In this document: one piece after another, positions 56,413-64,000 of the stretch
Layout of the letters: each line of letters opens with the position of its first letter
How positions within the stretch are numbered: position 1 is the first letter of the stretch
From: Cymbidium sinense
Taxonomy: Eukaryota; Streptophyta; Magnoliopsida; Asparagales; Orchidaceae
Assembly: GCA_021442155.1 (NCBI GenBank)
Contig: CM038215.1
Location: forward strand, 1,326,976-1,390,975
Length of the DNA stretch: 64,000 bases
Direction: 5' to 3'
Notes under the pieces: generated by a model
The model's database searches: none
Seen by the model: only the letters and a program-made list of their open reading frames with translations
What the model was told of the DNA's origin: nothing
Position numbers and translations under genes: made by a program

Positions 56413-59400
56413 AATAAAAAATATAAAATATAAAACCTAAACCCTAAACGAAAAGAAAACCTAAACCAAAAAAAAAAAATAAATCAAAACCTAAACTAAA
56501 GTAAATAAAACCTAAACCTAAACTTAAAATTAACTAAACCTAAACTAAAAGAAACTAAAATAAACTAAAAATAAACCAAAACATAAAAAAAATAAAACCT
56601 AAAAATAAACCTAAAATAAAAACCTAAAACCTAAACCTAAAGAACAAAAATTAAAACCTAAAAATAAAAAATAAAACCTAAACCTAAAAAATTTAATATA
56701 AATAATACTCATTTAAAAAAATAACCCTAAACTTAAACCTAAACCTAAACCTAAACCTAAAAAATAAACTAAAATAAATAAACCTAAAATAAATAAACTA
56801 AATTAAATGCAAATAAAAAATAAACCTAAATAAAAAAAATAAAGTAAACTAAATAAATAAAACTAAATTTACTAAATAAACTAAACTGTCGGTTTGCTTA
56901 ATTTAAAAAAAATTAAACCCATCCAGTGACCACAACCCTAAGCTGACCCAAATCCTGCACCCTAAAAAAAACCCCAAACCCTAAAAGCATAACCCAAGCC
57001 AAATCCTAAACCTGAGCCCAACCCTAAACCCTAAACCATAAATCATAAAATAAACCCTAAACAACCTCAAACCCTAAATACAAACCCTAAAATCTAAAAA
57101 TCTAAACCTAAATTAAGTAAAATCAAAACTAAATAAATAAATAACTAAATCAAAATTCAATAAAAATAAAATAAAATAAACTTAAACTAAACTAAAACAT
57201 AAACCTAAACCTAAAAAGAAAATAAAAATAAAATAAAATTATACTTAAATAAATAAATAAAACCTAAACTAAACTAAAATAAAATAAACTTAAAATATAA
57301 AAATAAAAATAAACTAAAACCTGGCGTGAAATAAAATAAAATAAAATAAAAATAAAATAAAACTTAAAACCTAAACTACTAAAAGAAAACCTAAACCTAA
57401 ACTAAAATAAATATAAATATAAACATAAATATAAAACCTAAACCTAAATCCTAAACCCTAAACTCTAAATCACAGACCCTAAAATCTAAACCTAAACCTA
57501 AACTAATCTTAAAGCCTAAACCCTAAAATCCTAAACACTAAAGCCTAAAGCCTAAACCCTAAACCCCAAATCCTAAAGCATAAACCCTAAGCCTTATACC
57601 CAAAAAAACCTAAAAAACTAAACTTAAATAAAATAAAATAAAAAATAAAATAAAAAAAAACTTAAACATAAATAAAATAAAATAAAAACCTAAACCTAAA
57701 CCTTAATAAAAATAAAATAAACCTAAAACAAAATAAAATAAAAACTAAATAAAAACCTAAATTTAAAAAATCAACCTAAAAATAAAACATAAAAATAAAT
57801 AAAAATTAAAACCTAAACCTTAAGCCAAAAAAGACTAAACCTAAATAAACAAAATAAAATAAACATAAACCTAAACTAAAACAAACTAAATTGGAATAAA
57901 TAAAACCTAAAACTAAACCTAAACCCCAAACTAAATAAAATAAGTTAAATTAAATTAAAATAAATCTAAACCTAAACTAAAAAATAAAACCTAAAAATAA
58001 ACCTAAAAGATAAACATATAATCTAAACTTAAAAAAATAAAATAAAAACCTAAACCTAAACATAAAAATAAAAAATAAAACCTAAACCTAAAAAATAAAC
58101 ATCAACCTAAACTTAAACCTAAAAAATAAACTAAAATAAAAAATAAAAACTAAACTAAATAAAAATAAAAATAAACCTAAATAAAAATAAAATAAAATAA
58201 AATAAAATAAATAAAAAATAAACTAAATAAACCTACCAGTTTACTTAATTTTTAAAAAAGAAACCCTAAAACATAAACCCTAACCCAAACCCTAAACCCT
58301 AAATCCTAAACCTAAACATAAACCTAAAAGTAAAATAAAATAAATAAAATCTAAACTAAACTAAAAAAATAAAATTAACCTAAGAATAAAAAATCAAAAT
58401 AAAATAAAAACTAAACTTAAAATAAAATTAAATAAACCTAAAATAAAACTAAATAAAAACCTAACACTAAAAAATAAACCTAAAACCTAAAGAAAATCAT
58501 AAACTTAAAATAAAAATAAAATAAATATAATAAAATAAACTCAAACCTAAACTAAAATAAATTACACTAAGATAAATAAAATATAAACCAAAACCTAAAC
58601 CTAAACCTAAACAAAATAAAATAAAATAAACTAAAAATAAGCCTAAACCTAAACTAAAAATTAAAACCTAAAAAAATAAAATAAAAATCGAAACCTTAAC
58701 CTAAAAATAAAAACAAAAACCTAAACCTAAAAAATGAAATAAGAATAAAACTCAACCAAAATATTAACCTAAACTTAAACCTAAACCTAAAAAATAAACT
58801 AAAATTAAAAACCTAAACTAAAAAAATAAACCTAAAATAAATAAACTAAACTAAATAAAAACAAAAAAGTAAACCTAAATAAAAATAAAAAATAAGGTAA
58901 ACAAAGATACATAAATAATACACTAAATAAACTAAATAAACATAAGCCTATCAATTTACATTATTTTTTTTAAAAAAATAAACAAAAACAAATGGAAAAT
59001 AAACTAAGTTAACTAAATAAAGATAAACCTATTAGGGTTAAGGCTAAAACTAAAAAAACCCTAACCCTAAAATTAGCCCTAATAAACCTGTAAAATAAAC
59101 CTAAAAATAAATAAAACCTTAACCCTAAATTAAAAAAAAACTAAACCAAAAATAAATAAAATAAAATAAACATAAACATAAACCAAAATAAATTAAACTA
59201 TAATAAATAAGACCTAAACATAAACCTAAACCCTAAACAAAATAAAATAAATAAATAAAATAAAACTAATAACTTTAAAGAAAATCTAAAAAATAAACCT
59301 AAAATAAACCTAAAACTTAAACTCAAACCTCCCAAAAAATAAAATAAACCCTAAACTCTAAACCCTAAACCTCAAACCCTACCAAACCTAACCCTGACAC

Positions 59401-60420
59401 TAACCCTGACCACTGATCCACTGAGCCCTAAACCTAAAACTAACTGACACAAAACTAAATCTTAAACCCTAAAATATCACAGGCCTAAAGGCATAAACCT
59501 CAACCTAAACCCTAAACAAAACCAAATACTGAGCTAAATAACCATAAATCCTGGCTAAAGCTGAGCCCAAACCATGACCACTGAGCCTAACCCTAAACTG
59601 CCAAACCAAACCTAAAAATAAAACCCTAAACACTAAAACTTTAAAAACTACCTGAGCTAAGCCCTAAATAAACTAAACTGTCGGGTTCATGATTGTTATA
59701 AAATGACCTAAAACCTAAACCCTAAACCTACCCACCTAAACCAGCCCAAAACCCAAACCAACCATAATAAATGCCTATATAAATAAATATAAAATAAATA
59801 AAACCTAAACTAAATAAAATAAATAAAATGAAACCTAAACCCAAAACTAAACAAAATTAAATAAAATAAAATAAACCTAAACATAACTAAAAAAGCCTAA
59901 AAAAACTAAAATAAAACCTGGCTAAAAAAATAAAACAAAACCAAGGTAAACTAAAATAAAAAATAAAACTAAATCTAAAAAATAAAATAAAAATAAAACT
60001 AAATTAAAAAAATAAGCATAAACCTAAACCTATACTCAAAAATTAACTAAATTAAAAAAAAAACTAAACTAAAATAAATAAACTTAAAAAAAAAGTAAAC
60101 TAAAAATGATAAACATAAATTAAAATAAAAAATAAATTAAACTAAAATAAATAAAAAAATAAACTAAATAAACCTAAACCTACCAGTTTACTTAAATTAA
60201 AAAAAAAAACCTAAACCCTAAATACCCAAAACCTAAATATAAACCTAAATAATACCCTGAGCCACCCCACCCTAAACTAAACCCCTGATTAGCACTAACC
60301 CTAAATGGCCAAAAACAAACATGCCACTAAACCTATCCTTCCCAACCAAATCCAATATGATCCTGACCATGACACTAACTACCACAAACTAAATAATAAA
60401 CCTAAAATAAAATAAATATA
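56413..60420. repeat. Telomere-like composite array, segment 12
   Basis: Mostly G-poor CCTAAA/AAATAAA sequence with CCCTAAA blocks at about 57430-57600, 58260-58310 and 59340-59760. Junction motifs lie near 56889 (CGGTTTGCTTAATTT), 58235 (CAGTTTACTTAATTT), 58950 (CAATTTACATTATTTT) and 60183 (CAGTTTACTTAAATT). Blocks at 56920-57010, 59350-59760 and 60225-60390 carry CTGAGCC and CTGACC words not seen elsewhere. No gene and no GRP fragment. Confidence 0.75.
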
Positions 60421-61560
60421 TCAACATAAACCAAAATAAAATAAAATAAATAAATAAAATAAAATAAAATAAATAAAAATTTCAGTTTAAAAAATTCTGA
60501 TTAAAACCTAAATTAAAATTAAAATGTAAACCCTAAACTAAAAATAAAAAACGAAACTTAAACTAAAAATAAAATAAATAAAATATAATAAACATAAACC
60601 TAAACTAAGATAAACTAAAATAAATTAAATTAAACCTCAACTTAAACCTAAAATAAATTCAACATAAACCATAAACTAAATAAAATAAAATAAACTAAAT
60701 AAACCTAAACTAAACTAAAAAAAATAAAACATAAAAATAAATCTAAAATAAAAACCTAAACCCTAAACCCTAAACTTTAAAAACTAAAAACCTAAACCTA
60801 AACTAAATAAAACCTAAAAATAAAATAAATAAAAAAATCTAAACCAAAATAAAAGAAAAAACAAAATAAAATAAAAACATAACTAAAACGTAAATCTAAA
60901 CCTAAAAAGAAAATCAAATTAAAAATAAAAACTAAAATAAAATAAAATAAATAAAAACATAAACTAAACTAAAAAATAAAAAAAATGTAAATAAAATAAA
61001 AACTAAACTTAAAAAAATTAAATTAAACCTAAAATAAAATAAAATAATAAATAAATAAAAACCTAAACTAAAAAAATAAATTTAAAAATAAAACATAAAA
61101 ATTAATAAAAAATAAAACCTAAACCCTAAACCTAAACCTAAAATAAACTAAACCTAAACCTAAACCTAAACTAACTAAAATAAAATAAACTAAAAATAAT
61201 CCTTAACCTAAAATAAAAAATAAAACCTAAAACTTAACCTAAAATAAAAACCTAAAACCTAAATCTTAAAAAATTAAATAAAACACATTGCTAAAAATAA
61301 ATTAAAAATAAAACTAAACTAAAATAAACATAAACTTAAACCTAAACCTAAAGTGAATTAAAACCAATAAAATAAATAAACTAAACCAAATAAAAAATAA
61401 AAAAATAAACCTAAATAAAAATTAAAAATAAAATAAACTAAATAAACCTAAACTTATCAGTTTACTAAATTTTTTAAAAAAAACCCTTTACTCTAAACAC
61501 CAAAGAAACCTTAATAACCTAAAAACCTAAACTTAAATAAAATAAAACTAAAAATAAAAT
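60421..61560. repeat. Segmental duplication within the array, copy 1
   Basis: The order of unusual words matches 62696-63890 at an offset of about 2,267 at the start (TAAACATAAACCTAAACTAA at 60590 and 62857), growing slightly to the right. Shared features include TAAATTAAACCTCAACTTAA-like words, CCCTAAACTTTAAAAA, AAAGxGAATTAAAA and the end TTTACTAAATT followed by CCTTTACTCTAAAC. It is more similar to its partner than to any other array segment. Confidence 0.75.
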
Positions 61561-62695
61561 AAATAAATAAAACCAAAACCAAATAAAATAAAATAAAATA
61601 AAAACTAAACTAAACTAAAACCTAAGCCTAAACCTAAAAAAAATAAAATAAATTAATAAAAATAAACTAAAATAAAATAAATAATAACCTAAACTAAAAT
61701 AAAAAATAAGATAAACCTAAGATAAATAATCTAAATAAAATAAATACTAAACATAAAATCAAAATAAAATAAACCTAAAATAAAATAAAATAAAAACTAA
61801 ATAAAAACCTAAACATAAAAAATAAACCCAAAAATAAAACTAAAAAATAAATAAAAAATAAAACCTAAACCCTAAAAAAAAAATTTCTATAGTCAAAATA
61901 AAAATAAAATAGACAAAATAAAATAAACCTGAACCTAAACATAAAATAAACTAAACCTAAACCAAAACTAAATAAGATAAAATAAAATAAACTAAAAATA
62001 ATACTAAACCTAAAATAAAAAAATAAAACCTAAAAATAAACCTAAAATAAAAACCTAAAACTTAAATATAAAAAAATAAATTAAAAACCTAAACCTCAAC
62101 CAAAAATAACAAATAAAACATAAATCTAAAAAATAAAATGAAAATAAAACTCAACTAAAAAATAAACTTAAACCTAAACCTAAACCTAAATATACAACTA
62201 AAATAAATAAACTAAACTAAATAAAAATAAAAAATAAACATAAATAAAAATAAAAATAAAATAAACTAAGATAAATAAATAATAAAGTTAGTAAACTAAA
62301 TATACTAAATAAAGCTAAACATATCGATTTACATAATGTTTCTTTAAAAAAAATAAGCAAAAAAAATTTAAACCCAAAGCTAACCCTAAACTATAAACCT
62401 TGAATCCTAAACCGTAAACCCTAAAAATAAACTAAAAACCTAAACCTACCGGTTTACTTAATTTAAAAATAAACCTAAACTAAAAATTGAACCCTAACCC
62501 TAAAACCTAAACCATAAACACTAAACGTTAAACTATAGAAAAAAACCTTAAACACTAAACCCTAAACCCTAAAGCCTAATCCTAAACCTTAAGCCTTAAA
62601 ACCATAAACCCTAAACCCTATCCCTAAATCCCCACCCTAAACCACAACCCTTAAAACCTAAACCTAAACCTAGTAAATAAAACCTAAAAATAAAA
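61561..62695. repeat. Telomere-like composite array, segment 13
   Basis: Spacer between the two duplication copies. G-poor block to about 62320, junction motif near 62327 (CGATTTACATAATG), a second one near 62450 (CGGTTTACTTAATTT), and CCCTAAA-like DNA at 62500-62660. No gene. Confidence 0.75.
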
Positions 62696-64000
62696 TATGT
62701 CAATAGTAAAACATAAAAAATAAAATAAAATAAAATAAAATAAAATAAAATAAAATAAAATAAATAAAACCTAAACTCAATTTAAAAAATAAAATCTAAG
62801 ATTAAAAACCTAAAAATTAAAATTAAAAAAAACTAAATAAAATAAATATAATATAATAAACATAAACCTAAACTAAGATAAACTAAACTAAATTAAATAA
62901 AACCTCAACTTAAACCTAAAATAAATTAAACCTAAACCATAAACTAAATAAAGTAAAATAAACAAAATATACCTAAACTAAAATAAAAAAATAAAACATA
63001 AAAATAAATCTAAAATAAAAACCTAAACCCTAAACCCTAAACTTTAAAAAGCTAAAAACCTAAACCTAAACTAAATAAAACCTAAAAATAAAATAAATAA
63101 AAAACCTAAACCAAAATAAAAGGAAAAAACAAAATAAAATAAAAATAACTAAAACCTAAACCTAAACCTAAACCTAAAAGAAAATTAAATTAAAATAAAC
63201 TAAAAATAAAATAAATAAAAACATAAACTAAACTAAAAAGTAAAAAAATGTAAATAAAATAAAAAATAAACTTAAAAAATTAAATTAAACCTAAAATAAA
63301 ATAAAATAATAAATAAATAAAAACCTAAACTTGAAAAATAAATTCAAAAATAAAACATAAAAATAAATAAAAAATAAAACCTAAACCCTAAACTAGAAAA
63401 AAAATCAAAACCTAAAATAAAAATAAAATAAACCTAAACTAAGATAAACTAAACTAAACAAAATAAACCCTAAACCTAAACCTAAAATAAACTAAACCTA
63501 AACCTAAACCTAGACTAACTAAAATAAAATAAACTAAAAATAAACCTAAACCTAAACTAAAAAAGAAAACCTAAAATTTAACCTGAAATAAAAACGTAAA
63601 ACCTAAACCTAAAAAAATAAAATAAAAACCTTTACCTAAAAAATAAATTAAAAATAAAACTAAACTAAAAAATAAATGTAAACTTAAACCTAAACCTAAA
63701 AAGTGAATTAAAATAAAAACCTTAAACTAAGATAAATAAACTAAACCAAACAAAAAATAAAAAATTAACCTAAATAAAAATTAAAAATAAAATAAACTAA
63801 ATAAACATAAACATATCAATTTACTAAATTAAAAAAAAACCTTTACTCTAAACCCTAAACAAACCCTAATAACTTAAAAACCTAAACTTAAATAAAATAA
63901 AAACTAAAATAAAATAAATAAATAAAATAAAAACCTAAATAAAATAAAGTAAAATAAATACCTAAACTAAAACCTAAACCTAAACCTAAACCTAAAAAAA
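62696..64000. repeat. Segmental duplication within the array, copy 2, to window end
   Basis: Partner of 60421-61560, ending in the junction near 63820 (CAATTTACTAAATT) and CCTTTACTCTAAACCC, then G-poor sequence that continues beyond the window and still resembles the region after copy 1. A stretch of about twelve AAAAT/TAAAA units occurs near 62720-62765. No gene. Confidence 0.75.

Noticed and set aside
194..64000. CRISPR-like regular repeat array
   Set aside because: Repeats are short, degenerate and lack unique equal-length spacers; the DNA is eukaryotic.

Overview
The window is plant nuclear DNA. The evidence is the Arabidopsis-type telomere heptamer CCCTAAA in hundreds of copies, plant L1-type LINEs (DUF4283-like ORF1 with a CCHC knuckle; ORF2 with endonuclease, reverse transcriptase and RNase H), a decayed Ty3/gypsy polyprotein, and fragments of a plant glycine-rich RNA-binding protein (GRP7/8-like) gene. 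I see no intact host gene, tRNA, rRNA or CRISPR. It looks like a subtelomeric or interstitial heterochromatic array, not an active chromosome end: the longest perfect CCCTAAA run I found is six units.

Layout: 1-193, 3' tip of a LINE. 194-3130, telomere-like composite array with GRP fragment 1. 3131-9897, 5'-truncated LINE A. 9898-12265, array with GRP 2. 12266-19691, LINE B, with both ORFs decayed and the 3' end missing. 19692-35792, the longest array, with GRP 3-6 and a tandem ~450-490-bp repeat. 35793-45775, an AT-rich island without array sequence; it holds a minus-strand gypsy protease/RT remnant, ~170-bp and ~240-480-bp repeats, and otherwise nothing recognisable. 45776-48492, array grading into almost pure A/T. 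48493-55807, LINE C, full length but dead. 55808-56092, array. 56093-56412, LINE 3' fragment. 56413-64000, array without GRP fragments but with a ~1.2-kb segment duplicated ~2.27 kb apart.

The array has an internal plan. A CCCTAAA-rich block is followed by a G-poor block of CCTAAA/AAATAAA words. Then comes a recurring junction close to TTTACTTAATTT, after which the CCCTAAA block begins again. The GRP module (end of the RRM, Gly-rich tail, 3' UTR, poly-A) sits in this plan with the same flanks each time. With LINEs A and B subtracted, most GRP copies are 2.1-3.2 kb apart, so they appear to have spread as part of a higher-order repeat. All five LINE pieces and all six GRP fragments lie on the + strand with poly-A running into A-rich sequence. 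That is what target-primed reverse transcription on the T-rich minus strand would give.

Two cautions. Positions 30731-30756 match the Oxford Nanopore ligation-adapter sequence as I remember it, so this stretch of the contig is at least partly artefactual. Several CTGAGCC-like islands inside the telomere-like DNA could be base-calling errors. In contrast, most stop codons in the LINE ORFs are CAA to TAA, CGA to TGA or TGG to TAG/TGA changes, which looks like real decay of methylated DNA.
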